Shown one piece after another: positions 1 through 7,755 of a DNA stretch of 40,975 bases (within the stretch, counting starts at the first letter, position 1; each line of letters opens with the position of its first letter). The position numbers and the translations under genes are program-made. The stretch comes from Microcaldota archaeon. GTDB taxonomy: Archaea > Micrarchaeota > Micrarchaeia > Micrarchaeales > CABMGC01. The notes beneath the pieces are model-generated. The model worked only from the letters and a program-made list of their open reading frames with translations, was not told where the DNA came from and ran no database searches. Where the stretch lies: the NCBI GenBank assembly GCA_028866785.1, contig JAGWHN010000004.1, positions 1-40,975 of the forward strand, read 5' to 3'.

Positions 1-269
1 CAGATGTCGAGAAATCACATGATCCAAAGATCAGAAAGGGACTAAGAAGAAGGTCAAACAGGAGAATCTTCAGGAAGAGCGTTTTGATAGTCGTTAAGGA
101 TTCAACAAAGGTCGAGAAGGCTGGAAGGAACATTCCAGGAGTCGACGTAAGAAGCATCTCAAACCTAACGGTCGAGAGCGTTGCTCCAGGAGCAATCCCA
201 AGGATTGCAATCTACTCAGAGCACGCAATCGCAGGGCTCGCAGATGCAGTCAAGAAAGCAAAATTGTGA
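1..269 (+). CDS. rpl4: 50S ribosomal protein L4 (uL4), C-terminal part
   Basis: Partial gene entering from the left edge; the reading frame is open from base 3 to the TGA at 267-269. The visible 88 residues include the typical archaeal/eukaryal L4 end, with NIPGVDVRSISNL followed by LTVESVAPGA. L4 binds 23S rRNA and lines the exit tunnel of the large subunit. It is followed 4 bp later by rpl23, the usual order L4-L23-L2-S19-L22-S3-L29 of the archaeal S10 operon. The start lies outside the window. Confidence 0.93.
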   Translation, partial: DVEKSHDPKIRKGLRRRSNRRIFRKSVLIVVKDSTKVEKAGRNIPGVDVRSISNLTVESVAPGAIPRIAIYSEHAIAGLADAVKKAKL

Positions 270-273
270 TCAT

Positions 274-525
274 ATGCCATCATTACTCTATCCAATCGCA
301 ACCGAAAAGGCAATCAACATGATTGAGAGGGACAACATCATCCAGTATGTGGTGGATTCACGTTCAACAAAGACGCAGATAAAGGCGGAGTTCGAGAAGC
401 TCTTCAATGTCAAGGTGACAAGGATCGCAACAGCGCTCTCACCAAGGAACACGAAGAAGGCATTCATCAAGATTGCCTCATCGTCAAAGGCTTCGGACAT
501 CGCGCTCAAGCTCAAGTTGGTATAA
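274..525 (+). CDS. rpl23: 50S ribosomal protein L23 (uL23)
   Basis: An 83-residue protein starting MPSLLYPIATEKAINM, the usual length for archaeal L23. It sits at the tunnel exit of the large subunit and contacts 23S rRNA domain III and the signal recognition particle. The segments TEKAINMIERDN and FNVKVTRIATAL match the conserved core. An in-frame reading exists up to 181 inside rpl4, but the ATG at 274 gives the family length and lies just after the L4 stop, so it is preferred. Confidence 0.95.
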   Translation: MPSLLYPIATEKAINMIERDNIIQYVVDSRSTKTQIKAEFEKLFNVKVTRIATALSPRNTKKAFIKIASSSKASDIALKLKLV

Positions 526-544
526 TATTTAACAAGGGAAGAAA

Positions 545-1261
545 ATGGGAAAGAAATTGAAGATGCAGAGGCGTGGAAAAGGCAGCAATGTCTTTAGGAA
601 GCCGCCAAACCGTTTCAAGGCAGACGTAGTCTTCGCCAATCCAATTCTTTCCGGAAAGCTTTACGCTGAAGTAATCAATTTCGTTGACGACCCAGGGCAC
701 ACATCCCCTCTTATGCTAGTCAAGTATGACGACATGAGGGAAGAGATGCTGATCGCACCTGAAGGAATAAAGGTCGGAGACAGAATCCAGATCGGACCAG
801 CAGCAGGAGTCGGACTTGGAAACATCACAAACATCGGCAATATTCCAGAGGGACTTCCAGTCTACAACATCGAGAGGACTCCGGGAGACGGAGGAAAGAT
901 GGTAAGGTCAGCAGGGTCATTTGCAACAATCGTTGGTCACACTGAAAAAGTAACTACGGTCATGATGCCTTCAAAGAAGGCGGTTGAGCTTTCAAACAAC
1001 TGCAGGGCTGAGATAGGAATCACAGCAGGCGGAGGAATGGAGATGCAGCCAATCATGAAGGCAGGAAAGAACCATTACATTAAGCACGCAGTCAATGGCA
1101 AGTGGCCAGTCAACAGGGGAGTCAAGTCAAACCCAGTTGACCACCCATTCGGTGGAAAGCAGCACCACAAGGGAGCATCCTCAATGACATCGAGGAACGC
1201 ACCGCCAGGAGCAAAGGTCGGACACATTGCTGCGCGTAGAGTCGGAAGACGAAAGAGATAA
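545..1261 (+). CDS. rpl2: 50S ribosomal protein L2 (uL2)
   Basis: A 238-residue protein of normal archaeal length. L2 is essential for subunit association and peptidyl-transferase centre assembly. The C-terminal region contains HPFGGKQHH near residue 202, the conserved segment with the functionally important histidine, followed by the very basic end GHIAARRVGRRKR. The N-terminal part has the OB-like and SH3-like barrels, with AGSFATIVGH near residue 120. It lies between rpl23 (19 bp gap) and rps19 (9 bp gap). Confidence 0.97.
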   Translation: MGKKLKMQRRGKGSNVFRKPPNRFKADVVFANPILSGKLYAEVINFVDDPGHTSPLMLVKYDDMREEMLIAPEGIKVGDRIQIGPAAGVGLGNITNIGNIPEGLPVYNIERTPGDGGKMVRSAGSFATIVGHTEKVTTVMMPSKKAVELSNNCRAEIGITAGGGMEMQPIMKAGKNHYIKHAVNGKWPVNRGVKSNPVDHPFGGKQHHKGASSMTSRNAPPGAKVGHIAARRVGRRKR

Positions 1262-1270
1262 GGTTAGGAC

Positions 1271-1660
1271 ATGGCGCGAATATACACGTTTAGAGGAATG
1301 ACAATTGAAGAGCTTCAGAAGCTTAGCTTTGAGCAGTTCACTGCTCTGCTAAAGTCAAGGCAGAGAAGGGCGATTGCAAGGATGGGCGTCCAGTACAAGG
1401 CGTTCATCGCAAAGGTGGAGGAGGCAAAGAAGAAGGGAAAGCCAATAATCAAGACCCACGAAAGAGACGCAGTGATTCTACCATCATGGGTAGGAATGAT
1501 GTTTGCGATTCACAACGGCAAAGAGTTCAAGCAGATGGAGATAAGGGCAGAGATGCTCGGGCACAGGCTCGGCGAGTTTGCATTCTCCACAAAGAGGGTT
1601 CAGCACAGCGCTCCTGGTATCAGGGCAACAAGAGGTAGCAAGTTCCTCGCGGTGAAGTAA
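1271..1660 (+). CDS. rps19: 30S ribosomal protein S19 (uS19)
   Basis: A 129-residue protein matching archaeal S19, a head protein of the small subunit that contacts helix 42 and the A-site finger. KTHERDAVILPSWVGMMF and the C-terminal HSAPGIRATRGSKF are the signature blocks. The stop overlaps the rpl22 start as TAATG, indicating translational coupling. Start at 1271 (ATGGCGCGA), 9 bp after the L2 stop. Confidence 0.96.
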   Translation: MARIYTFRGMTIEELQKLSFEQFTALLKSRQRRAIARMGVQYKAFIAKVEEAKKKGKPIIKTHERDAVILPSWVGMMFAIHNGKEFKQMEIRAEMLGHRLGEFAFSTKRVQHSAPGIRATRGSKFLAVK

Positions 1661-2505
1661 TGGGATATAGTTTCAATATTGGCGGAGAGTTTGCAAAGGC
1701 TCAGAAAAGCGGCATCAACGCTAGCTACAAGCAGCTCTCAATCGTGTGCAATGCGATAAGATACACAAGGGTATCAAAGGCAATCTCAACGATGGACGGA
1801 ATCATCAACATGCAGATGCCAATTCTCTTCTCAAAGTACAACAAGCACATGGGCGCAAGGCACGAGCTTCACGGAAGGAAGGGTGCATACCCGGTAAAGG
1901 CAGCAAAGGAGATCAAGGTCGTTCTCCAAAACGCGGTCGCAAACGCTGAAGGGAAAGGAATGAGCGGCGCAGATGAGCTATTCATCGTTCACGCAGCTGC
2001 AAACAAGGTGCAGACAATTCGAAGGCAGCCATCCAAAGGATCAATTTCTTGGGGAAGGGGAATGTACGGAAGAAGCGCAATGATGCACAGCGACATTGAG
2101 CTCTCAAAGGTAGAAATCATACTCGGAACAGGAACAGAGGAGACTCTTTCAAAGAACATGAAATACTTCATAAAGAAGAAGGACGTCAAGTCTAAAAATC
2201 AGTCAAAGCAGGGAACCGCAGTTAAGGGCTCAAACAAGATGGGCAAGCCAGCGCTTCCAAAAACTGTTGACATTACAAAGCCTGCTGATGTGAAGAAGCT
2301 TCAGGAGGGCCTCAAGACGGAGCTTGCAAAGAAGGCAGCAGAAAAGAAGGAGGCAGCCCACGAGCACTCACACGAAGGTCATGATCATTCTCACGAACAT
2401 GAGCACTCGCATGAGGGCCACACGCATGCTCCAAACGTGCCTCATCCGCATGAGACAAAGAGCGAGCACCCTCACAAGGAGCACAAGGAGGAGAAGAAAG
2501 AATAA
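1660..2505 (+). CDS. rpl22: 50S ribosomal protein L22 (uL22) with long His-rich C-terminal tail
   Basis: Residues 1-160 are a normal archaeal L22 (MGYSFN start, ARHELHGRKG, and RRQPSKGSISWGRG, the tunnel-lining region). The family normally ends at about 150-160 residues, but this protein runs to 281. The extra part is a Lys/Ala/Pro linker of about 60 residues, then roughly 50 residues dominated by His, Glu and Lys, with 16 histidines in short HEH, HDH and HTH groups, ending KEHKEEKKE. The tail is in frame and uninterrupted, and rps3 starts 12 bp later. Such clusters can bind Ni2+, Zn2+ or Co2+ in other proteins; a role here is inference. The start overlaps the rps19 stop (TAATG). Confidence 0.95.
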   Translation: MGYSFNIGGEFAKAQKSGINASYKQLSIVCNAIRYTRVSKAISTMDGIINMQMPILFSKYNKHMGARHELHGRKGAYPVKAAKEIKVVLQNAVANAEGKGMSGADELFIVHAAANKVQTIRRQPSKGSISWGRGMYGRSAMMHSDIELSKVEIILGTGTEETLSKNMKYFIKKKDVKSKNQSKQGTAVKGSNKMGKPALPKTVDITKPADVKKLQEGLKTELAKKAAEKKEAAHEHSHEGHDHSHEHEHSHEGHTHAPNVPHPHETKSEHPHKEHKEEKKE

Positions 2506-2516
2506 CGCTGATACTT

Positions 2517-3146
2517 ATGGTAATAGAGAGAAAATTCATTGAAGATGCAATCGTAAAGGACAAGGTCTCAAAGTTCCTTGAGAAGAACCTCACAAGGGCA
2601 GGCTTTTCAAGAGTGGAGATCCAAAAGACCCCATTGCTAACAAGAATCACTGTCTATGTCACGACTCCAGGAAAGGTAATTGGAAGGGGAGGAGAGACAA
2701 TCAACATGCTTACTGACACGCTAAAGAACAAGTTCCACGTTGACAACCCGCAAATCAGCGTTGCGGAGGTCTCAAATCCAAGGCTTGAGCCAAGGCTTGT
2801 CGCAAGGTATGTCGCAAACTCCCTTGAGAGAGGGGCAAACGCAAGGTCACTTCTTCACTCAGTCGTCAGGGACATTATGATGAATGGGGCTCTTGGAGCA
2901 GAGGTTATCGCTTCAGGAAAGCTTGCCGCTAAGGGCGCAAAGAAGAGAAAGATCAAGGTCAGGCTCGGCTACATGCCAATGGCAGGTGACACGGTCAAGC
3001 TAGTCGATGCTGCAGCGCTTGCGGCCTATCCAAAGTACGGAGCGATTGGAATCAAGGTCAGGATCGTCCAGCCAGGAACTGTCTTCCCAGACAGGCAGGT
3101 GAAGCAGATAGAGCTTCCAAAGAACATTGCAGCCGCAGGGCAATGA
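2517..3146 (+). CDS. rps3: 30S ribosomal protein S3 (uS3)
   Basis: A 209-residue protein. S3 sits at the mRNA entry channel of the small subunit and carries a KH type-2 domain; the GxxG loop is visible as VIGRGGETIN near residues 54-63. The C-terminal half has KIKVRLGYMPMAGDTV. Length is normal for archaea. The stop TGA at 3144-3146 overlaps a possible rpl29 start as ATGA. Confidence 0.95.
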   Translation: MVIERKFIEDAIVKDKVSKFLEKNLTRAGFSRVEIQKTPLLTRITVYVTTPGKVIGRGGETINMLTDTLKNKFHVDNPQISVAEVSNPRLEPRLVARYVANSLERGANARSLLHSVVRDIMMNGALGAEVIASGKLAAKGAKKRKIKVRLGYMPMAGDTVKLVDAAALAAYPKYGAIGIKVRIVQPGTVFPDRQVKQIELPKNIAAAGQ

Positions 3147-3373
3147 ATTTATATCAGAAAAACAAAATGATTATCATGCACATCAAGGATCTTCGAGCAT
3201 TGTCAAACGACGCACTCAAGGCCAAGCTGGATGAAATCCGGTTTGAGCTTGGGATAGAGAGGAGAAAGATAGCCTCCACAGGAGTAGCGAGCAAGAAGAT
3301 AAAGCAGAAGGAAATGAAGAGATCAGTTGCGCAGATACTAACCCTCCTTAAAGAAAAAGGTGTACAACTCTAA
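3143..3373 (+). CDS. rpl29: 50S ribosomal protein L29 (uL29)
   Basis: A small helical protein beside the tunnel exit of the large subunit. The conserved block MHIKDLRALSNDAL begins at the third possible ATG (3176), which would give 65 residues, the family length. The ATG at 3143 overlaps the rps3 stop (ATGA) and would give 76 residues; 3167 is a third option. The 3143 start is listed because of the coupling overlap, but 3176 fits the family better. The stop overlaps the aIF1 start (TAATG). Confidence 0.88.
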   Translation: MNLYQKNKMIIMHIKDLRALSNDALKAKLDEIRFELGIERRKIASTGVASKKIKQKEMKRSVAQILTLLKEKGVQL

Positions 3374-3675
3374 TGGCTGAAATTTGTCCAAAGTGCGGTT
3401 TGCCGAAAGAACTTTGCGTCTGCGATGTTCTTGACAGAGAGACGACCAAGAAGATAAAAGTGTACCAAACAAAGAAGAAGTTCCAAAAATACATGACCAT
3501 AGTTGAGGGTCTGACCGGCGAGGAGCTGGAGCGAACTGCAAAGTCACTAAAGCACACCCTAGCTTGCGGCGGAACCTACAAGAACGGGGTCATCGAGCTC
3601 CAGGGAGAGCATAAGGACCAGGTAAAGAAGGCCCTTTTGATGCTCGGATACCCTGAAAGCAGCATTGACGCTTAA
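3373..3675 (+). CDS. Translation initiation factor aIF1 (SUI1 family)
   Basis: A 100-residue SUI1/eIF1-like protein, the factor that checks start-codon selection on the archaeal 30S subunit. The N-terminus has a zinc-knuckle-like CPKCGLPKELCVC, common in archaeal aIF1. The SUI1 core includes MTIVEGL and, near residues 64-75, LACGGTYKNGVI, then IELQGEH. It is coupled to rpl29 by a TAATG overlap, a common archaeal arrangement. It is the last gene of the ribosomal operon in this window. Confidence 0.95.
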   Translation: MAEICPKCGLPKELCVCDVLDRETTKKIKVYQTKKKFQKYMTIVEGLTGEELERTAKSLKHTLACGGTYKNGVIELQGEHKDQVKKALLMLGYPESSIDA

Positions 3676-3703
3676 ATCTTTCTATAAAAAACTGAAATTT
3701 TTT

Positions 3704-3723
3704 CAGAGGGTTTAAATCCTCTG
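3704..3723. promoter_or_regulatory. Inverted repeat over the TATA box of the toxin-antitoxin module
   Basis: A perfect inverted repeat, CAGAGG-N8-CCTCTG, whose 8-bp spacer GTTTAAAT looks like the TATA element. It is centred about 32 bp before the toxin ATG at 3746, so a bound repressor would block TBP/TFB. Autoregulation by a toxin-antitoxin complex through such an operator is typical; its use here is inferred from position. Confidence 0.5.
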
Positions 3724-3745
3724 TTAACTTACAAACATCGATAAG

Positions 3746-4003
3746 ATGTTTGTTGAAGTGGAGAGGAAAGCCCAAAAAGTTTTAGAGACTTTTCCAACTC
3801 GTATCAAACTTTCATTAACCCTGGAAATAGGTAAGCTGAAAAATTTTCCTAATGTTAAATTAGACTTAAAGAAATTAGGTAAATCTACATATCGATTAAG
3901 AGTTGGGGAATACAGAGCAATTTTCACTGTAATCAAGGAAAAAGATATAATTGTTGTAGTTGAAATAAACACAAGGGGTAAGATAAGTTATGCAAAAGGT
4001 TAG
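3746..4003 (+). CDS. RelE/ParE-superfamily toxin
   Basis: An 85-residue protein with the RelE/ParE fold pattern: N-terminal helices, then LKKLGKSTYRLRVGEYRAIF near residues 42-61 and a C-terminal beta strand IIVVVEINTRGKISY. Archaeal RelE toxins of this type cleave mRNA on the ribosome; the basic residues K/R in the RLRVGEYRAIF strand and the C-terminal Arg are where activity would reside. It precedes its presumed antitoxin and overlaps it by 14 bp. A ParE-like gyrase-poisoning role cannot be excluded from sequence alone. Confidence 0.85.
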   Translation: MFVEVERKAQKVLETFPTRIKLSLTLEIGKLKNFPNVKLDLKKLGKSTYRLRVGEYRAIFTVIKEKDIIVVVEINTRGKISYAKG

Positions 4004-4238
4004 TTTGGTGCAAGTGCAACGAGAGATAAGGCAACTGAAGAAGTTTGTTGTAGCGCTAGACAAAAAAGTGAGAAAGATGTCTGACTCAGTAATCATAGAA
4101 CCAATTGACGAAGAGAAGCTCACACCTTCAGAAAGGCGTCACCTTAAGAAAGTACGAAAAGATGTTCTTGAGGGCAAAATGGAAAATTACATCTCAATAG
4201 ACGAGCTCAAAGCAAAATATGGTCTAACTTCCAAATAA
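3990..4238 (+). CDS. RelB-like antitoxin
   Basis: An 82-residue, highly charged protein that starts 14 bp inside the toxin gene. An N-terminal helix with coiled-coil character (about residues 5-30) is followed by a flexible stretch and the C-terminal block LTPSERRHLKKVRKDVLEGK and YISIDELKAKYG, which resembles archaeal RelB-like antitoxins. It would neutralise the upstream RelE-type toxin and probably co-repress the operon. Gene order toxin-antitoxin is the reverse of the classical relBE order. Assignment rests mainly on context plus the C-terminal pattern. Confidence 0.75.
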   Translation: MQKVSLVQVQREIRQLKKFVVALDKKVRKMSDSVIIEPIDEEKLTPSERRHLKKVRKDVLEGKMENYISIDELKAKYGLTSK

Positions 4239-4240
4239 AG

Positions 4241-4756
4241 TTAAACCTTTAGTCCCATCTCTCCAGATTCCTTCAAGTAGCCAGTGTCTATTATCTCGTT
4301 TAACACTTCGATTAAGGCGCTTGAGTGCTTCATGATGTCATTGTCTGTTACGATGCCAAGCAGCCTTCCATCATCGTCAACAACACAGAGCCTCTTCACC
4401 TTGTTCTCCATCATCAGCTTTGCAGCATGCTCGATGCGCTTGTGCTTTCCTATTGCAAGGATTGGCTTTGACATTACGCTCTTTGCCTTGGTGAATAACA
4501 TCATCTTGAACATTGATCTCTTCTTTGTGACGAGCCTTCGGACTATGTCTCCCTTTGTGATTATTCCGAGAGGCCTGTTGTCCCTGTCGACCACAACTAC
4601 CGAGCCCACGTGATGAGCCTCCATCTTTATCGCAATCGTCTTTATCTTGTCGCCAAGATCAGCCGTCACGACCGGGTGGCTCATGATGTCGTTGATGATT
4701 ATCGACCTTGTGCTCGAATACATGCCACTCCCAAGCAAAATCGGAGTCGCAGCCAT
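4241..4756 (-). CDS. Protein with two CBS domains
   Basis: A 171-residue stand-alone CBS pair. Domain 1 (about 22-80) reads IMSHPVVTADLGDKIKTI then VVVVDRDNRPLGIITKGDIV; domain 2 (about 92-150) reads VMSKPILAIGKHKRIEHA then LCVVDDDGRLLGIVTDNDI. CBS pairs bind adenine nucleotides such as AMP, ATP or SAM and regulate partner proteins; the partner is not evident. Convergent with the antitoxin (3 bp between stops) and divergent from the gene at 4870. Confidence 0.88.
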   Translation of the reverse strand: MAATPILLGSGMYSSTRSIIINDIMSHPVVTADLGDKIKTIAIKMEAHHVGSVVVVDRDNRPLGIITKGDIVRRLVTKKRSMFKMMLFTKAKSVMSKPILAIGKHKRIEHAAKLMMENKVKRLCVVDDDGRLLGIVTDNDIMKHSSALIEVLNEIIDTGYLKESGEMGLKV

Positions 4757-4869
4757 TTAAAGCTTCTCTGCAGGTTCGTTGAATTTGATAAAGATTTGAA
4801 TAACATGCTTCAAATTTTCCATAAAAGCAAGCCTTTAAAGTCCCTAAAGCAGAATTGTCTATCGATATC

Positions 4870-5262
4870 ATGGCAAAGGCAAGGCAGCATCAGGGGCATG
4901 GGCATATTGTCTCCTTTATCATCCTAATCATCGTCCTTGCAGCGCTGGCCGCTGTTGGATACCTTGCATATAACCTCCTCTCCCAGAGTGCCCCGCAGCC
5001 ACAGGTAGTGATTGTGACAGGCTTTGTGAAGACCATAGGACTGACCACTTATCCAACTGCAGTCTACTTTGCCTCTGGCTCTTCAAGCGCCTCTGCAACA
5101 GTCACAAGGGGCAGGTATGCGCTATCGCTGATTACAAATAACTTTTACAACGCAACCGTCTACTACAAGTCGCTTGCGGGCTTTGGATCTGGCACATGCT
5201 ATGCCGGCAAGATTGGGATAACAGGCAACCAGACCATTTTCATGGAGAATCTGACCTGCTAA
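4870..5262 (+). CDS. Small membrane-anchored extracellular protein
   Basis: A 130-residue protein. After a short basic, His-containing N-terminus (MAKARQHQGHGH) there is one hydrophobic segment (about residues 14-38, rich in Ile, Leu and Ala). An outside domain of about 90 residues follows, with Ser/Thr/Asn-rich beta-type sequence, several N-glycosylation sequons (NAT, NQT, NLT) and two cysteines near the C-terminus. Function unknown; it resembles the anchored surface proteins at 32987-33793 and 35603-36487 in design, not in sequence. The ATG at 4870 is preferred over an in-frame TTG at 4855; a TATA-like TTTAAAG at 4833-4840 lies about 33 bp upstream. Confidence 0.7.
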   Translation: MAKARQHQGHGHIVSFIILIIVLAALAAVGYLAYNLLSQSAPQPQVVIVTGFVKTIGLTTYPTAVYFASGSSSASATVTRGRYALSLITNNFYNATVYYKSLAGFGSGTCYAGKIGITGNQTIFMENLTC

Positions 5263-5264
5263 TT

Positions 5265-5885
5265 TTATTTGTACAGGAAAATGGCACTCGATATGTAGAA
5301 GAGCGGCATGAAAACGTAGAGCCCAAGGCTTATCCACGGGTTGAAGAAGGCTGCAATTATGCCGAGTGCATAGACGAAGACCCCTATGAAGTTCCTCTTG
5401 AATGACTTCTTCACGAACTGCTTGTCCACCTCCTTGTGAACGAGCTTGAGCATTATCGCATACGCCCAAAACGCATTGTAGATTATCGCAATAATCAGCA
5501 GATTTATTCCGTAGGCAAGAAGCGCAGGCTGCTCGAGTGGATATTTTCCAAGTATGGCGGTGGTGAATGGGATAAATCCGATACTCAGCAGGAAGACAAG
5601 GTTTATCCACTGCATCCTCCTCCCTGCGCTCTCGATGTATCGGAAAATGTTGTGGTGTCCGATCCAGAGTGTTCCAAGGACAAGGAAGCTCATGACATAT
5701 GTGAGGATGTTCGGCAAGAGCCCAATAAGATCCTCTGAGAGGATCTGATCTACGTTCCCGTTTAGTATTATTGGCACTGTGAGAGTGAGCACAAGAATCG
5801 TCATTACAGTGGCAAATATCCCATCGGTTAGCGCCTCAGCTCGCTGTTTGCTAAAGTCCCTTATTACATGAACGTCATCTGGCAT
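5265..5885 (-). CDS. TMEM175-family potassium channel (DUF1211)
   Basis: A 206-residue integral membrane protein with about six hydrophobic segments. The N-terminal helix carries the family signature FSKQRAEALTDGIFATVM (residues 11-28), where the Phe-Ser start and Arg-Asp pair define TMEM175/DUF1211. Prokaryotic members are single-repeat channels that form tetramers and conduct K+; that activity is known for the family and inferred here. Convergent with the preceding gene (2 bp between stops). The start ATG at 5885 lies next to an AT-rich divergent promoter shared with the gene at 5936. Confidence 0.88.
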   Translation of the reverse strand: MPDDVHVIRDFSKQRAEALTDGIFATVMTILVLTLTVPIILNGNVDQILSEDLIGLLPNILTYVMSFLVLGTLWIGHHNIFRYIESAGRRMQWINLVFLLSIGFIPFTTAILGKYPLEQPALLAYGINLLIIAIIYNAFWAYAIMLKLVHKEVDKQFVKKSFKRNFIGVFVYALGIIAAFFNPWISLGLYVFMPLFYISSAIFLYK

Positions 5886-5935
5886 GGCTAATTATTACAA
5901 GCAAGTTTTATTAATTTAAAGAAAAAATGAGTTTC

Positions 5936-6214
5936 ATGGCACTTGAGAAGTACATAGAGAAGCTTGCAAACCTTGCATACGAGTTTGGCGAAGAGAGGGG
6001 CTTTGAGACCGCTGAGGCGCTGGACAATTTGCCGGTAGGCTGGGCGAAGCTTGACTTAAAGGATGCGATGCGCGACTTCAGCGAAAATTACTTCGGCGGC
6101 GCAAAGCTTCCATGGCAGCTAAAAGAGTCGCTAAAGGAGGGAATGATAACCCAGTCAATTGCCCAGTTCAGAAACCAAGGATATAGGGTCACAAGGCACA
6201 AGCAAAAGAGATAG
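5936..6214 (+). CDS. Unrecognised small protein
   Basis: A 92-residue soluble, charged protein beginning MALEKYIEKLANLAYEFGEE and ending in a basic tail (RHKQKR). No known motif was recognised. Two starts are possible: ATG at 5927 and ATG at 5936. The TATA-like TTTATTAAT at 5908-5916 is about 25 bp before 5936, so a leaderless start there is preferred. It lies between a TMEM175 gene (divergent) and nuoM (53 bp downstream); no functional link is evident. Confidence 0.65.
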   Translation: MALEKYIEKLANLAYEFGEERGFETAEALDNLPVGWAKLDLKDAMRDFSENYFGGAKLPWQLKESLKEGMITQSIAQFRNQGYRVTRHKQKR

Positions 6215-6267
6215 GATAGGCCAAGCAAACTAATAAAATAGTTCAATCCCCTCTCTATAACGATTGA

Positions 6268-7683
6268 ATGCTTCCTCTATTGCCGCTGATGGTCATACTG
6301 CCATTCCTTGCAATAATTCCCCTTGCAATAGTTCCGGAGCGCCATGCGCACAAGGTATCAATCCTAACCTCACTAATAGTCCTGCTACTTACAGCCTACT
6401 CACTCTACATCGTCTCGCAGCAGGGAATGAGCGTCCTGACCTTCACGCAGAGCTACTTCACAAGCATAGGCGCAAACCTAAGCCTTCAGTTCACTAATAT
6501 CTCCCTAATCCTAGTGGTAATGACTGCAATAGTCTTCTTCGCAGCTGCCCTGGTTGGCAGCTACTTTATATCAAAGGACCAAAGGCTCTACAGCGTGGTA
6601 TTCATGCTGATTCTGGGAGGCGCAATGGGTCTCTTCCTCTCAGGCAACCTCTTCCTCTTCTACATCTTCTGGGAAATCAGCGAGTTTGCGATGTTCTTCA
6701 TAATTTTCGGATATGGAGGATACGACAGGAGATACGCAGCGATAAAATTCATAATCTACTCAATAGTTGCAAGCCTCATGCTCCTAATCGGAATACTGCT
6801 GCTTTACTTCTACTCAACGCCGCACAGCTTTGACCTCTACCAGCTCCAGCAATCCGCGGCAACCCTACCTGCAGACATACAGCCAATAATTCTGGTAATG
6901 CTTCTGGGCGCATTCATGATCAAGGCGCCAATCTTCCCATTCCACAACTGGCTTCCAGACGCACACACAGAGGCGCCAACAACCGGAAGCATGGTTCTGG
7001 CCGGGGTTCTACTTAAATTCGGAGGATACGGGCTGATTCTCACATTCCTACTGCTTCCAATAGCCCAAACATATGCAGCATACATTGCAATAATCTTCGG
7101 ATTCAGCGCAATCTACGGCGCCCTAGTCGCCCTAAGGCAGACCCACCTCAAGAGAATGATCGCATACACAAGCATAGTTGACATGGGAATAATCGCGGTG
7201 GGAATAGCCGCAATAAACCACTTCGGAACCGCAGGAGCCCTATACGGGATGCTCGCCCACGGCCTTGCAATCTCGCTCCTCTTCCTCCTAGCGGGAACAA
7301 TAGACAAGGTATACGGAACCCTCTTTATAGACAAGCTCAAGGGAATAGCAGATTCAAACCCAGCCCTGGCTTATCTATTCTTATTCGGGGTCCTGGCAGC
7401 AATTGGCCTACCATTAACCGCAGGATTCATAGGAGACATCCTAATATTCATCGGAAGCTATACTGCATTTGGCATCACAGGACTTCTTCCAATATCCACA
7501 ATACTAATAGTGGGGGCGTACATGTTCTGGGTGATTGAGAAGTCTTTCTTTAATATTAAGAACAGGAATACAACCTATACTCTAATTGGAAGGGCCGTTT
7601 TTGTTTCCACAGGAGTCTTGTCATTACTAATTATAATTTTAGGAGTAATCCCTGCAATAATGCTTACTCTTTCCAATTTATGA
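6268..7683 (+). CDS. nuoM: NADH dehydrogenase-like complex I subunit M (antiporter-like)
   Basis: A 471-residue multi-spanning protein of the Mrp-antiporter/NuoM-N family. The block FPFHNWLPDAHTEAPTTGSM near residues 224-243, with KFGGYGLI soon after, is the classic NuoM signature and contains the channel His and Lys positions. HLKRMIAYTSIVDMGII is the second conserved block. The subunit pumps protons (or Na+) in the membrane arm of complex I. All other nuo genes lie together at 16914-24948 on the opposite strand, and that operon has N and L but no M, so this gene completes the set. It has its own TATA-like element near 6230-6241. Confidence 0.93.
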   Translation: MLPLLPLMVILPFLAIIPLAIVPERHAHKVSILTSLIVLLLTAYSLYIVSQQGMSVLTFTQSYFTSIGANLSLQFTNISLILVVMTAIVFFAAALVGSYFISKDQRLYSVVFMLILGGAMGLFLSGNLFLFYIFWEISEFAMFFIIFGYGGYDRRYAAIKFIIYSIVASLMLLIGILLLYFYSTPHSFDLYQLQQSAATLPADIQPIILVMLLGAFMIKAPIFPFHNWLPDAHTEAPTTGSMVLAGVLLKFGGYGLILTFLLLPIAQTYAAYIAIIFGFSAIYGALVALRQTHLKRMIAYTSIVDMGIIAVGIAAINHFGTAGALYGMLAHGLAISLLFLLAGTIDKVYGTLFIDKLKGIADSNPALAYLFLFGVLAAIGLPLTAGFIGDILIFIGSYTAFGITGLLPISTILIVGAYMFWVIEKSFFNIKNRNTTYTLIGRAVFVSTGVLSLLIIILGVIPAIMLTLSNL

Positions 7684-7755
7684 AAGGCCGATTTCACCAA
7701 AAGCATCTGTAGACTCTATTTTTATTTCTTCTCATCTCATGTTAACTTGGGCATT

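Noticed and set aside
181..273. N-terminal extension of L23 inside rpl4
   Set aside because: Gln/Ser-rich out-of-frame translation of L4 coding sequence; the family start is at 274.
2312..2650. Minus-strand frame opposite the His-rich end of L22
   Set aside because: Shadow of rpl22 and rps3; its Ser/Phe/Leu-rich product has no motif.
5122..5610. Cys/His-rich minus-strand frame over the TMEM175 gene
   Set aside because: It is another frame of the clear TMEM175 gene and spans two genes; cysteines arise from the codon shift.
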